Positions 35,715-44,788 of a DNA stretch of 64,000 bases are shown here, one piece after another. The stretch's first letter is position 1. The number at the start of each line of letters is the position of its first letter. This DNA comes from Marinilactibacillus sp036039175 (lineage in GTDB: Bacteria > Bacillota > Bacilli > Lactobacillales > Carnobacteriaceae_A): positions 218,082 to 282,081 of the forward strand of contig NZ_JAYXKP010000003.1 of NCBI RefSeq assembly GCF_036039175.1, given 5' to 3'. Both the position numbers and the translations under genes were made by a program. The notes below the pieces were generated by a model that saw only the letters and a program-made list of their open reading frames with translations, ran no database searches and was not told where the DNA came from.

Positions 35715-36602
35715 TCATTCGTTTCTCGTCCGGTTTTTCACATAGCGATGAATATTTTTGAAATTGAAAGGTGTTCTCTCTTTTCTAATCGAAAATAGCG
35801 ATTGAACTGACTCATGACCTTCCTCATCTATTAGTGTAGTATCTGGAGAAAAGTCTACAGACACAAACGAGTCCAATAGATCTTCTCCATTTTTCAATTC
35901 AGTGTAAAAAACTACCTCTTCATTTTCTTGTAGTGTAGATCCTTCAATTTCTTCTAATGGTTTCTGTTCTAATTTTACTTGAAGATTGTCTTGATAATTA
36001 CCTATTCTGTTTTGATCAATCTCTTTCAATTTAATCGGTTTTAATACACGATATTGGACTTCTCCTATACCATCCTCATAATGCTCTATGGTCTTTTCTA
36101 ATAAGGATTCATTTGTATCCTTATTATTTTTTAAATGAAGCTCGCCAATATCTGAAACTCTTTCTGTCCGATCACTAAAATAGATTTTGGCTTGCCTTAT
36201 AATAGGTTCTTCTTCATTTCGATTTTCACTTGAATCTCTAAGTAAGATGTATAGCTGTCTAACATTATATGTCCCATATGTTGATCCACTATGTATTCGA
36301 TTATACGTATCATAATTTAAATAATCCGGATAATTCACTTCAGACACAATGGCTTGAAGCTGAGGGTGCTCTGGAAATTCGATTTGTTCAACGACAGTAT
36401 CGATATCATCGTTGGTTATGTATTCTAGTTTAAAACGATATTCTTTATATCCCTCTTCTGATTTGTAGTAAATTTCATCACGGTCATATTTCAGAAACAA
36501 TGGATAATCCATTCTTAAGTAAGCGTGGACCGAAATACTAAGTATCATCAACCCTACAGCCATACTAATCATTATAATAAACAACTTACGATTTCTATGA
36601 AT
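35715..36602 (-). CDS. Membrane-anchored extracellular protein, paralogue 1, AUU start
   Basis: 295 residues from ATT (36600-36602), six bases after AGGAGG. An in-frame ATG 30 bases upstream has no ribosome binding site and would place that AGGAGG inside the coding sequence. The anchor (about 6-28) is followed by an outer domain homologous to the next gene, with the same block order: YLRMDYPLFLKYD, QIEFPEHP, IYFSDRTERVSDIGELHLK, then a charged C-terminal part. First gene of the cassette. Family not recognised. Confidence 0.7.
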   Translation of the reverse strand: MHRNRKLFIIMISMAVGLMILSISVHAYLRMDYPLFLKYDRDEIYYKSEEGYKEYRFKLEYITNDDIDTVVEQIEFPEHPQLQAIVSEVNYPDYLNYDTYNRIHSGSTYGTYNVRQLYILLRDSSENRNEEEPIIRQAKIYFSDRTERVSDIGELHLKNNKDTNESLLEKTIEHYEDGIGEVQYRVLKPIKLKEIDQNRIGNYQDNLQVKLEQKPLEEIEGSTLQENEEVVFYTELKNGEDLLDSFVSVDFSPDTTLIDEEGHESVQSLFSIRKERTPFNFKNIHRYVKNRTRNE

Positions 36603-36652
36603 ACTATCCCTCCTCTTAAAAAACGGTAACATAAAAGATGATCTCGGACAAT

Positions 36653-36712
36653 AAAAAATCAAGCATGGCTGATCTGTACCTTAAAGTACAGTTCAATCAT
36701 GCTTGATTTTAA
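36653..36712. terminator. Bidirectional terminator before the cassette
   Basis: Long hairpin AAATCAAGCATG/CATGCTTGATTT with inner CTGTAC/GTACAG. It ends the yjiH-like transcript on the minus strand and isolates the AUU-start cassette. Confidence 0.85.
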
Positions 36713-36722
36713 TTTAATTTAT

Positions 36723-38078
36723 TTAAAATGAGATGATATTCATTGCTGCTAAAATATTAGTCAAAAGGACTAATATGGGCAATGAAATAATTGTTCTGAA
36801 TAAGAAAATTTTCAAAATATCGAAAAAGTTTAATCCAATTTTTGTTTTTACTAGAATCATACCCGTCTCTGACATGAAAACGAGTTGCGTAAAGGCAAGT
36901 ACACCAATAAAGAATCTAGACGCTTCTGATGGCGAATCTGTAATGAATAAGGCTGGCAAGTACATATCCGCAAAACCGGCTAGAGAAGCGGGTGCCATTT
37001 GTCTTGCGACATCCGTGCTATATCCAATAAAGTCGTAAACGTAAACAAGCGGTGCACTGATAATATCAAAAATCGGTGTATATTCAGCTAAGATTAGAGA
37101 AAATGTCCCAACAGCCATGATGATGGGTAAAAACCCAACAAATATACTGATTACATGTTTTAAGGCTTCTACGATTGCTTCTAAAATTTTAGTAGATTCT
37201 GCTTGTTCAAGTGCTGAATCATAAGCATGCTTGAATGTAGATTTACCTTCGGGGACGTCCGCTGCTTTTGGTTCTTGATTTTCATAATACGTTCTTTTGA
37301 ATTTTTTGAGTGGTAAACGTGCTGTAATGAACGCAATAATGAGTGTCACTATGATAATAGATCCATAAAATACTGGAAAGATTGATCCGAAACCTAACTC
37401 TTGAGCGACCGCTGCAGCAAAGGCGATTCCTACAATCGAGAAACTCGTTGAAATGACGTAGGCTTCTCTTTGATTGTAATACCCTCTTTGGTATTGGGTA
37501 TCCGTTACAACAATTCCAATCGTCCCGTCTCCAACAAAAGAAGCTATGGCATCAATCGTAGAGTATCCCGGGACCTTGAATACTTTCTCCATGACCGGTC
37601 CGAGTAAGACCCCCATAAATTCCACGATACCAAAATGCGTAAGTAACGGAAGAGCTAGGATACCGACAAAGAACGTAATATAAAGTGTCGTTAGTAACCC
37701 ACCGTCACCTGCCATCGTTCCTCCAGTTCCCCCATCTAAAATCGCTTGTCCGATAGCGGATTGTTCAAACCATCCGTTGATGACCATTAAGTAAAGAAAC
37801 GATCCTACAATTCTTAGAAAAACATTCAACGGAGAAGCTTTGAAAACGGAATTCAGGTACTCACTTTTCGAAGTATAAAAAGTAAAGATGATTGTTCCAA
37901 GCAGAACAATCCAAGAACACGCTACTGTAAACAAAATAAATCCTTCAAAAATTTGTTCATTTACAAAAGTTACGATATGGGAGATTAGTATACTACTCTC
38001 GCCATTAATGGTGAATGGTACTAGAAAAAATATAAAGCCAAGCAATGATAACAAAACAAATTTTAATTTAGTGGCCAT
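36723..38078 (-). CDS. YjiH family membrane protein (nucleoside recognition/Gate domain)
   Basis: 451 residues with about ten to eleven helices. Gate-domain features are visible: GFVGDG-like ASFVGDGTIGIVVTDTQYQRGYYNQREAYVISTSFS, FGIVEFMGVLLGPVMEKVF, and the symmetric half near ILEAIVEALKHVISIFVGFLP. The family is related to nucleoside transporters and spore maturation proteins; substrate unknown. GGAGG precedes the ATG, and a promoter lies at 38139-38166. Confidence 0.88.
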   Translation of the reverse strand: MATKLKFVLLSLLGFIFFLVPFTINGESSILISHIVTFVNEQIFEGFILFTVACSWIVLLGTIIFTFYTSKSEYLNSVFKASPLNVFLRIVGSFLYLMVINGWFEQSAIGQAILDGGTGGTMAGDGGLLTTLYITFFVGILALPLLTHFGIVEFMGVLLGPVMEKVFKVPGYSTIDAIASFVGDGTIGIVVTDTQYQRGYYNQREAYVISTSFSIVGIAFAAAVAQELGFGSIFPVFYGSIIIVTLIIAFITARLPLKKFKRTYYENQEPKAADVPEGKSTFKHAYDSALEQAESTKILEAIVEALKHVISIFVGFLPIIMAVGTFSLILAEYTPIFDIISAPLVYVYDFIGYSTDVARQMAPASLAGFADMYLPALFITDSPSEASRFFIGVLAFTQLVFMSETGMILVKTKIGLNFFDILKIFLFRTIISLPILVLLTNILAAMNIISF

Positions 38079-38138
38079 TTCGTTGGAACCTCCTATTTTA
38101 GTCGAGTATTAGCGTAGCATATATACAGTTTAATCACA

Positions 38139-38166
38139 ATTATATTCTATTATTATACAAAAACAA
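38139..38166 (-). promoter_or_regulatory. Promoter of yjiH-like gene
   Basis: TTGTTT and TATAAT with a 16-base spacer on the minus strand, about 60 bases before the start. Confidence 0.55.
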
Positions 38167-38232
38167 GCTGTATAAATGTATATAAAGCGGTTTATACTGA
38201 ATATTTCCGTTAATCAGCTACCCGATTTAAAA

Positions 38233-38278
38233 CAAAAATAACCTAGCCAACAGCTACATAAGCTGATCGACTAGGTTT
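38233..38278 (-). terminator. Terminator of metallophosphoesterase gene
   Basis: Stem AACCTAG/CTAGGTT with inner CAGC/GCTG and ATTTTTG on the minus strand. Confidence 0.7.
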
Positions 38279-38297
38279 GTTAAATACTCATTCTTTA

Positions 38298-39098
38298 TTA
38301 ATTCATATCGACTATTTTTAACTGTTTTCCTGTTGAGACCGTCTTTTGTTCTGCATCTTTGAACTGACCGTTTTCAATCTGGTAAACGTTGTACCCATAT
38401 TTTTCTTCAAACTGTACCTGACACTGTCCGATATCTTCTCCTACAAAAGACATCCCTACAACCGTGAAATAGGGAATATTCTCCACTTTTGTTTTATAGG
38501 CATGATGCGTATGTCCACTTAGAATACACAATATATTATTACCTTGTAATTTTTCTAATACTTGCTTACCTTCTGGCAAACTTGGGATAGAGCTTTGTTG
38601 TTCCAGTAAATGGTGATGTGTTACTACGATCACTGGCTTGTCCTGTGTGCGTTCTAGCGCGTGGTCTAACCACTTCATTTGGTTTTTACTGACCTGTCCA
38701 TTGGAGTTTCCGTAAATGGCGCTATCAAATGAAATAACGTGAAAGTCTTCAAAAGTCTCAATAAGATTATACGGTTCGTCAGACGATATTTCGTTTAACC
38801 AACCTTCTCGAAACTGTCTTTTGATGTCGTGATTTCCTAATGTAACAATCACTTTTATGTCACCGACGATTTCTTGGATTACTTGTTTCAGGAATCGATA
38901 GTCTTCTGCCTCTCCATCATCTGTTAAATCTCCACTGATGATCAGAAGATCAATTTCCTGTTTGTTTCGGATCTCTTCCAGACACTCTTTAAGCGGAATA
39001 AGAGGACTTTGCATCTTCGCCAACATTCCCTTGTATCCTTCACTGCTTTGTTCATAGGTTTTTCTGAAGTGGATATCAGATATGTGCACTATATTCAT
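38298..39098 (-). CDS. Calcineurin-like metallophosphoesterase
   Basis: 266 residues, complete. The five metal-binding motifs are all visible: ISDIHF, ISGDLTDDG, LGNHD, VVTHHH and LSGHTHHAY. This fits the CpdA/3',5'-cyclic-nucleotide phosphodiesterase-like group, though substrates in Firmicutes are usually untested. Cytoplasmic, monocistronic. A Crp-family regulator and its putative target lie next to it, but no direct link is shown. Confidence 0.9.
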   Translation of the reverse strand: MNIVHISDIHFRKTYEQSSEGYKGMLAKMQSPLIPLKECLEEIRNKQEIDLLIISGDLTDDGEAEDYRFLKQVIQEIVGDIKVIVTLGNHDIKRQFREGWLNEISSDEPYNLIETFEDFHVISFDSAIYGNSNGQVSKNQMKWLDHALERTQDKPVIVVTHHHLLEQQSSIPSLPEGKQVLEKLQGNNILCILSGHTHHAYKTKVENIPYFTVVGMSFVGEDIGQCQVQFEEKYGYNVYQIENGQFKDAEQKTVSTGKQLKIVDMN

Positions 39099-39141
39099 CT
39101 ATACTCATTTTCTTTCCTCAAATTACGTAGCCAGAAATAAC

Positions 39142-39326
39142 TATAAATACCGCCATGATCTCCATCAAGACGGTATTTATTCTACTCTACGTTTGCATGG
39201 CAATTAAAAAGCTTCTCTCAAAAAGCTTTTTAGTTGCACACTCTACCTTATGTTTATATACAATCAGACCAGCCTCTACTCTGGCTGATCATTCAAGAAA
39301 AATCCTCTCAATGATCCTTCTTGAAT
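39142..39326. other. Cluster of four hairpins between two minus-strand genes
   Basis: Inverted repeats at 39142-39180 (ATAAATACCG arms), 39200-39237 (15-bp arms with GCAATTAAAAAGCTT), 39267-39290 (GACCAGCC arms) and 39291-39326 (ATTCAAGAA arms). None is followed by a proper T-run. They fill the 264-base gap after the PhnD-like gene. They could be its 3' end or a structured RNA. Confidence 0.45.
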
Positions 39327-39362
39327 CTAGTAACGAACGATCCTCTACTATCTATCATTACT

Positions 39363-40274
39363 TTATTGACTGGCTTTTTCAGTGTACTCACGAATGGTGT
39401 CATACGCTGAATCAGCCGCTTCCTCATACCCTTGGTGCCCCCATATTGCCATGGCTTCCGAGCCTTCTTCATCATCTTTCATATTCAAGAAGGCTGCTTT
39501 GATCTCTTCTTTCAGTTCTGCGTCCATTTCTGGTTGCACAGCGATTGCATCATTTGGAATATCGCCTTCAGTTAAATAAAGGACTCTTAATTCCTCAAAC
39601 AAATCATCTTCCGTAAAGAAAGAGGCAAACACGTTTCGAGCGCCTTCAAATACAAAAGCAGCATCGGCTTGTTCGCTTAGCACAGCTGACAGTTCGCTTG
39701 GAATATCACTGACTGTCGTCATGGTCACTTCATTTGTTGGATCGATTCCAGCTTCTCTCATCTCTGCAATTGGATAAATATAGCCACTTGCGGAAGTCGG
39801 ATTTAAGGTGATAATGTTCTTGCCTTTTAGATCTTCTAGAGATTCTATATCACTATCCGTACGAACCAATATTTCCCCTTTGAATGTGTTCGTCAGCTCT
39901 CCTTCAAGCGGAAGACCGGTTTCTTGATCATAATCCCCTAATTGCGACGTCAAAATCGCTTCAGCGCCATCTGTTTCTCTCGCTTGAACATAAGCAGCTG
40001 GTGGCATGATACCAATATCCACTTGACCTGAATCCATTGCTTCTACAATAGCAGAATAATCTGTCGCGACAGTTACTTCAATATCACGATCCAATTTTTC
40101 GGAAAGATACTCTGCAAATGGTTCCGACTTTGCTTCCATCGTCCCATCGTTATTCGTTGGTACAAATTGAACCACGAGTGTTTCATCTGATGAATCCCCT
40201 GAGTTTCCACATGCTGACAGTACCGCTAATAATGACAAACCAACTAACCCTTGTGCCAATCGCTTGAACGCCAT
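39363..40274 (-). CDS. PhnD/PtxB-like phosphonate-type substrate-binding lipoprotein
   Basis: 303 residues. Lipobox VLSAC (Cys22), then a two-lobed binding protein with VQFVPTNNDGTMEAKSEPF, DIGIMPPAAYVQARE and NIITLNPTSASGYIYP, the serine/threonine-rich phosphonate-site loop. Family role: delivering phosphonates, phosphite or related anions to a PhnCE transporter. No phnC or phnE is nearby, so it is an orphan. AGGAGGAG precedes the ATG. A Crp-type site sits about 41.5 bases before the predicted transcription start. Confidence 0.9.
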   Translation of the reverse strand: MAFKRLAQGLVGLSLLAVLSACGNSGDSSDETLVVQFVPTNNDGTMEAKSEPFAEYLSEKLDRDIEVTVATDYSAIVEAMDSGQVDIGIMPPAAYVQARETDGAEAILTSQLGDYDQETGLPLEGELTNTFKGEILVRTDSDIESLEDLKGKNIITLNPTSASGYIYPIAEMREAGIDPTNEVTMTTVSDIPSELSAVLSEQADAAFVFEGARNVFASFFTEDDLFEELRVLYLTEGDIPNDAIAVQPEMDAELKEEIKAAFLNMKDDEEGSEAMAIWGHQGYEEAADSAYDTIREYTEKASQ

Positions 40275-40342
40275 TCTTTTCTCCTCCTGCTTGAACTAGT
40301 ATCTAGTACTGTTCTATCATAACAATTGTTGATTGATCTGGA

Positions 40343-40358
40343 AGTGACGCGTGTCACA
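40343..40358. promoter_or_regulatory. Crp/Fnr-type site upstream of phnD-like gene
   Basis: AGTGA-N6-TCACA differs from TGTGA-N6-TCACA at one base. It lies between the divergent PhnD-like and Crp-family genes. Its centre (40350.5) is about 41.5 bases upstream of the start expected from TATGAT (40316-40321), the class II activator position. Confidence 0.65.
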
Positions 40359-40409
40359 TTTACATTATTTTTACATACGTTTAACACCTGTAATCTAACT
40401 TCGTTCGTA

Positions 40410-40438
40410 TTGTGGTGCATAACTGAATCCTTTATAAT
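40410..40438 (+). promoter_or_regulatory. Promoter of Crp-family gene
   Basis: TTGTGG and TATAAT with a 17-base spacer, 34 bases before the start codon. Confidence 0.6.
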
Positions 40439-40472
40439 AAAAATAAAACCATTTTGAGGAGTTCTCATCTCA

Positions 40473-41141
40473 ATGCTTAAACTGAATCGTGATGAACAAT
40501 TACTAAACTATATTAAAGAGCATGACTTGCAGTCCTATATGGACACAGATCTTTTATCGATTGCTGCACTCTATTCGTTCGATAAGGACGAACACTTAAT
40601 TCAAACGGACAGTCGTTCAGATTATCTCTATTTTCTAGTCAAAGGTACTGTAATGATTTATTCTTATTCATCTGACACTCAAAATATCTGTATCGATTAC
40701 TCTCATCCAGCTACCCTGCTTGGAGAAGCGTCCTCTTTGTGGGAGATGACGCCTCAAAGTAATGTAAAAGCGATGACGTCTTGTGTTTGCTTGGGGATTA
40801 GTCTGAAACGATACCGCCAGACACTTCAAAACGATGTCAGGTTTCTTCAAAGTATCTGTCAAATATTAAGTTATCGACTAAATTCCGGGGTGAATCTAGC
40901 AAACTCTTTAACGGAACCTGTAGAAACTCGTCTTGCAAAATTTATTTTGGAACATGAAAAAGACCTCACCTTTTCTTACCAACTAACGACTTGTGCGGTC
41001 ATTTTAAATGTAAGCTATCGACATTTATTGCGCACCATTACCAGTTTTAGAGAAGCACAGATTATAGAAAAACATAAATCTCATTATACGATTCTGGATT
41101 ACAAAGCACTAGAAGAGTTATCAAGTACCGTAAGTCTTTAA
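40473..41141 (+). CDS. Crp/Fnr-family regulator (YeiL-like)
   Basis: 222 residues. Cyclic-nucleotide-binding fold at about 30-140 (YLYFLVKGTVMIYSY; HPATLLGEASSLWEM) and a C-terminal HTH_Crp at about 150-215 (VILNVSYRHLLRTITSFREAQII). There is no N-terminal cysteine cluster for iron-sulfur binding, although Cys93-type residues occur in the beta roll. It most resembles YeiL-like regulators of Firmicutes. It is divergent from the PhnD-like gene and probably activates it through the site at 40343-40358. It lies 21 bases ahead of an SDR gene, likely its operon partner. Confidence 0.88.
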   Translation: MLKLNRDEQLLNYIKEHDLQSYMDTDLLSIAALYSFDKDEHLIQTDSRSDYLYFLVKGTVMIYSYSSDTQNICIDYSHPATLLGEASSLWEMTPQSNVKAMTSCVCLGISLKRYRQTLQNDVRFLQSICQILSYRLNSGVNLANSLTEPVETRLAKFILEHEKDLTFSYQLTTCAVILNVSYRHLLRTITSFREAQIIEKHKSHYTILDYKALEELSSTVSL

Positions 41142-41162
41142 TAAATCTATAGGAGGAATCGT

Positions 41163-42005
41163 ATGTCTGAATCAATCTTAGCTATTACCGGTCCAACTTC
41201 AGGGATTGGTAGAGGAACGGTTAAAGTTCTCGCTCCAAGATTTGATCGTGTACTTCTACTTTGTCGAAATCTAGAAAAAGGAGAACAGCTGAAACAAGAA
41301 CTCATAGAGGCCAACTCCTCTGTATATGTAGAACTTGTTGAATGTGACCTAAGTGACTTAGCTTCTGTCAAAGCGGCTGCGGCAACCATTCGTGATCGTT
41401 ATACTTATATTGATTGCCTCATCAATAATGCCGGTATGGTTTCTACTCATAGAAAGAAAAGCGTAGATGGCTATGAACTAATGATGGCCACAAATTATTT
41501 AGGTCCATTCCTACTGACCCACGAACTGTTACCGCTAGTAGAAAATAGTTCAAGCAAACAAATCATAATCTTATCATCTGGAGCCTACAAATTTGTTCCA
41601 ATGAAAGAACCCTTCTTTAATCCCAAACACTTTGATCCAATTACCGGTTATGGTCGTTCTAAACTCGGCACCCTTTACCTAGCACAAGAATTGCATGAAA
41701 TGTACTCCAAGAAAGGTCTTAAAGTAACGGCGGTTCATCCGGGGATGGTTTCAACGAATATCGGAAAAAATAATGTTGGACAAAAAGCTGGAGATTTAGT
41801 CTTTGGTCTGTTAGCTCCTTTTTTCGTAACGATTGAACAAGGCAGTCAGTCAGTGATTTCAGCTGTTGAACATCCTGAGATTTATGCCGGTGTCTATTCA
41901 GATGAAGGAACGGTTACCGCTGTTAAAAAACACGGAAGCGACTTCCTTATGCGTCGGACATTCATTGATGCTACACTCAAAGAACTGAATTTAACAGCTT
42001 TATAA
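41163..42005 (+). CDS. Short-chain dehydrogenase/reductase
   Basis: 280 residues. NAD(P)-binding GPTSGIG at about 10-16, NNAG (88-91), Asn111, Ser138/139, and catalytic Tyr163 and Lys167 in YGRSK. This is a classical SDR resembling retinol dehydrogenase-like proteins; substrate unknown. It lies just after the Crp-family gene with AGGAGG, so probably co-transcribed. The 3' end overlaps the convergent uracil-DNA glycosylase-family gene by six bases. Confidence 0.92.
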   Translation: MSESILAITGPTSGIGRGTVKVLAPRFDRVLLLCRNLEKGEQLKQELIEANSSVYVELVECDLSDLASVKAAAATIRDRYTYIDCLINNAGMVSTHRKKSVDGYELMMATNYLGPFLLTHELLPLVENSSSKQIIILSSGAYKFVPMKEPFFNPKHFDPITGYGRSKLGTLYLAQELHEMYSKKGLKVTAVHPGMVSTNIGKNNVGQKAGDLVFGLLAPFFVTIEQGSQSVISAVEHPEIYAGVYSDEGTVTAVKKHGSDFLMRRTFIDATLKELNLTAL

Positions 42006-42578
42006 TTCGATAGATACGAGCTTTCTGAGCTCTGGCACAACTTCTTCCACAAACCACGGGTTCCTTTTTAGCCATCCATGATTCAGCGGTGAAGGATGAA
42101 CGAGTGGTAAGTATTCTGGTAAATAGTGTTCAAAGTTTCTGACTGTTTCTGTCAATGTTTTTCCACGTTGCTTTCCTAGATAATATTTCTGGGCATACGT
42201 TCCAATCAGAATAATTGTCTCCAATTGTGGCATCTCTTCTAGTAAACAGGGATGCCATTTTTCAGCAAATCCTTTGCGCGGCGGTACGTCTCCAGATTTT
42301 GCTTTACCTGGATAATAAAAGTCCATTGGTAGATGAGCGATTTTGTCTGTTGTATAAAATTGTTCTCTAGTGATTCCCATCCACTCACGCAGACGATCTC
42401 CACTCGGATCATTCCAGAACAACTGTGTTTCTTCAGCTTTTCGGCCCGGAGCTTGACCTACGATTGCGATTGTTGCATCTGTAGAAGCTTTAAATAAAGG
42501 CGGAACACCTCTCTCCGTGAAGACTTTATTGAGCGGATCCTCCATAATTTCTTGTTTGATTTCATCAAATATTGTCAT
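42000..42578 (-). CDS. Uracil-DNA glycosylase-family protein
   Basis: 192 residues. Motif 1 GQAPGRKAEET with FWNDPSGDRLREWMG, and motif 2 HPSPLNH are the UDG-superfamily active-site blocks. There are no Cys ligands for a 4Fe-4S cluster, so it is not classic family 4. Close relatives in Lactobacillales are annotated only as UDG family, and activity on uracil is not certain. The gene overlaps the SDR gene tail to tail. Confidence 0.88.
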   Translation of the reverse strand: MTIFDEIKQEIMEDPLNKVFTERGVPPLFKASTDATIAIVGQAPGRKAEETQLFWNDPSGDRLREWMGITREQFYTTDKIAHLPMDFYYPGKAKSGDVPPRKGFAEKWHPCLLEEMPQLETIILIGTYAQKYYLGKQRGKTLTETVRNFEHYLPEYLPLVHPSPLNHGWLKRNPWFVEEVVPELRKLVSIEL

Positions 42579-42754
42579 TTAACTACACAGTCTCCTTTCG
42601 TTTTTTCTAGCATAACATACCCTGATTTCAGAATATAATGGAGTGTTTAGGCTACTGTTCTCTCTTTATACAAAAAGAAAAAGCCATTCCAATCTCGTTC
42701 CTGATTTGACTAAATCAAGAGCAGATAAGTATGACTTTTTATATTTATTTGAGT

Positions 42755-43735
42755 TTAACCTAGCGAAATCCCTGCATGTTGTAGTGCTTTTTCAACAATG
42801 CTCATCACTACTTTGCTATGGGCCAGTTGTTTTTTTGCAAACTCAGTATCTCGATTTTTAATCACTTCATCAAACACTTTAAATTCTTCATACATTCTAT
42901 GTGGATGACTATTATGATTAACGAGTTCTGTTTCTTTTTTATTGAGGATCTTCTTGTAAGCATCCACAACATTTGTCGCGCCTTTAACGATGATGGATCC
43001 ATCTGTTCCTTGAATCGTAGACTGAATCTCGGATGTAGAATCTTTCGCTCCAATACAAACGACTTTAGTATCTGGATATTCGAGTACGAGTGTGCCCGAT
43101 GTATCAATGTCTCGTTCAACATTTGCAAAATAATGAACGGCTTCTGGTTCCCCAAATAATCCAACAACAAAATGAATGTTATAGATATTGATGTCCATTA
43201 AGGCGCCACCACCCATTTTAGGATTGAATGCCGGAAGGACGGTTCCTTCTTTGAATGAATCATATCTTGAAGAATACTGAGAATAATTACACTCTACGAG
43301 TTTGATTTTACCGAGTGTTTTCAATTCTTCTTTTATTTTCTTGTAGTTCGTTAAATATTGATTGGTAATGGCTTCTATTAATACCAGATTTTTACTTGAC
43401 GCAAGCATTTCTAGTTCAACCAACTGGTCATAACTTAATGTGAAAGGTTTTTCACAGATAACGTGTTTGTTTGCTTCTAACGCCTTTTTTGTAAAGGTAT
43501 AATGCAAATGGTTAGGCAGCGCAACATAAATGGTATCGATTGTATCATTGGCTAAGCATTGCTCGATATCCGTATAGACATGCTCAATTTTATAGGCATC
43601 TTTGAGCTCTTCCATAACCTCTCTACTTCTTTCAGTGCCAAGGATTCCTTTGAGCTCAATCTGTGGTAAATCTACAACCATACTCAAAAAATCTTTCACA
43701 ATCATTCCTGAGCCTAATATACCTAATTTCATCAT
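42755..43735 (-). CDS. Gfo/Idh/MocA-family oxidoreductase (first of pair)
   Basis: 326 residues. Rossmann start MKLGILGSGMIVKDFL and EKP motif (95-97; CEKPFT) that positions the catalytic Lys96. Family reaction: NAD(P)-dependent oxidation or reduction of sugars and polyols. Second gene of a two-gene minus-strand run, 39 bases after a related oxidoreductase. Some motifs, like GGGALMDINIYNIHF, follow the GlxxD-H pattern with His in place. Likely acts on the same sugar as its neighbour. Confidence 0.92.
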   Translation of the reverse strand: MMKLGILGSGMIVKDFLSMVVDLPQIELKGILGTERSREVMEELKDAYKIEHVYTDIEQCLANDTIDTIYVALPNHLHYTFTKKALEANKHVICEKPFTLSYDQLVELEMLASSKNLVLIEAITNQYLTNYKKIKEELKTLGKIKLVECNYSQYSSRYDSFKEGTVLPAFNPKMGGGALMDINIYNIHFVVGLFGEPEAVHYFANVERDIDTSGTLVLEYPDTKVVCIGAKDSTSEIQSTIQGTDGSIIVKGATNVVDAYKKILNKKETELVNHNSHPHRMYEEFKVFDEVIKNRDTEFAKKQLAHSKVVMSIVEKALQHAGISLG

Positions 43736-43774
43736 AATCCTCCCACTTTTCTTCTGATCTATTATACTGATGGG

Positions 43775-44788
43775 CTACTTTAACTTCTGAATACCAGCCT
43801 CTAGCATTTCCATCTGCAGAATCGTCTCACTGTCTTTGATGACCTTTTCTTTCCCATTCACGATTGTTTCATAAAGATCTGCGTAAACTTGACTGTAATC
43901 GCCAACTTCTGAAATGACTTTTTCCTCGTGATAATGTCCTTGATCATCCATATACGTCAATACGCCATAATGTTCAGGTAAGTCTATCCCAAAGTCTTTA
44001 TGGTCTGGCATATAAAAGACTTTGAGGTGCTCTTCTTGCCTGTCTTTTGTATGTTTAACAAACACACCTTTTTTCCCATAGATTACAAAGCTTGGTCGTT
44101 CTTTTAGACGGAAGTAACTAGATTTAACAGATACTTTCAGCTTGTCATAATAAAGATCCAGATCAAAATAGTCATTCATTCGGCCTTCGCCTAAAAGCTG
44201 ACGAACGTCGTAATGAACGTTTTCTGGCTCACCAAAGTAGGACAAGACTTGATCCAACGTGTGACACGCATGCCCGTAAAGGTAGCTTTCTTCTTTAGAA
44301 AAGGTCGTATTTTCAGGCACTTCTGGTCTGTAGTAATCGTAATGCATCTCTACTTCCAGTATGTCTCCGAGTACGCCACTTTCAATCACTTTTTGTGTTG
44401 TAAGGAAATCGGAATCATATCGTCTGTTCTGATAGCACTGAATCACTAAGCCTTTTTCTTTTGCCAATATAAATAATGCACGCGCTTCTTCAGCCGTTTC
44501 AGTGAATGGTTTTTCAACAAGTACATGCTTTCCATTTTCTAGAGCTTCTGTAGCTAAACTGAAATGCGTCGTAACTGGGGTAGAAAGGACCACTAATTGA
44601 ATCTCAGAATCATCATAGATATCTTTGATATCGGTTGTATAGTGAACACCTTCAAGTGGTGTCCAATCTTTTTTACCAGAAGGGGAATAAATCGTTTTGA
44701 TATTGATTTTGTCTTTTAATTTTGTAGAAAAAGGTATATGGTATCGGTTTGTACTTTTACCATTTCCTATATAAGCTATTGTTAGCAT
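43775..44788 (-). CDS. Gfo/Idh/MocA-family oxidoreductase (second of pair)
   Basis: 337 residues, of the subgroup opening with AYIGNGKSTNRYH, common in Lactobacillales. The EKP motif is at 92-94 (VEKPFTET), followed by YGHACHTLDQVLSYFGEP as the second-domain helix. Product of sugar/polyol oxidoreduction unknown. First gene of the pair; divergent from an RpiR regulator with which it shares a 209-base intergenic region. Confidence 0.92.
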   Translation of the reverse strand: MLTIAYIGNGKSTNRYHIPFSTKLKDKINIKTIYSPSGKKDWTPLEGVHYTTDIKDIYDDSEIQLVVLSTPVTTHFSLATEALENGKHVLVEKPFTETAEEARALFILAKEKGLVIQCYQNRRYDSDFLTTQKVIESGVLGDILEVEMHYDYYRPEVPENTTFSKEESYLYGHACHTLDQVLSYFGEPENVHYDVRQLLGEGRMNDYFDLDLYYDKLKVSVKSSYFRLKERPSFVIYGKKGVFVKHTKDRQEEHLKVFYMPDHKDFGIDLPEHYGVLTYMDDQGHYHEEKVISEVGDYSQVYADLYETIVNGKEKVIKDSETILQMEMLEAGIQKLK

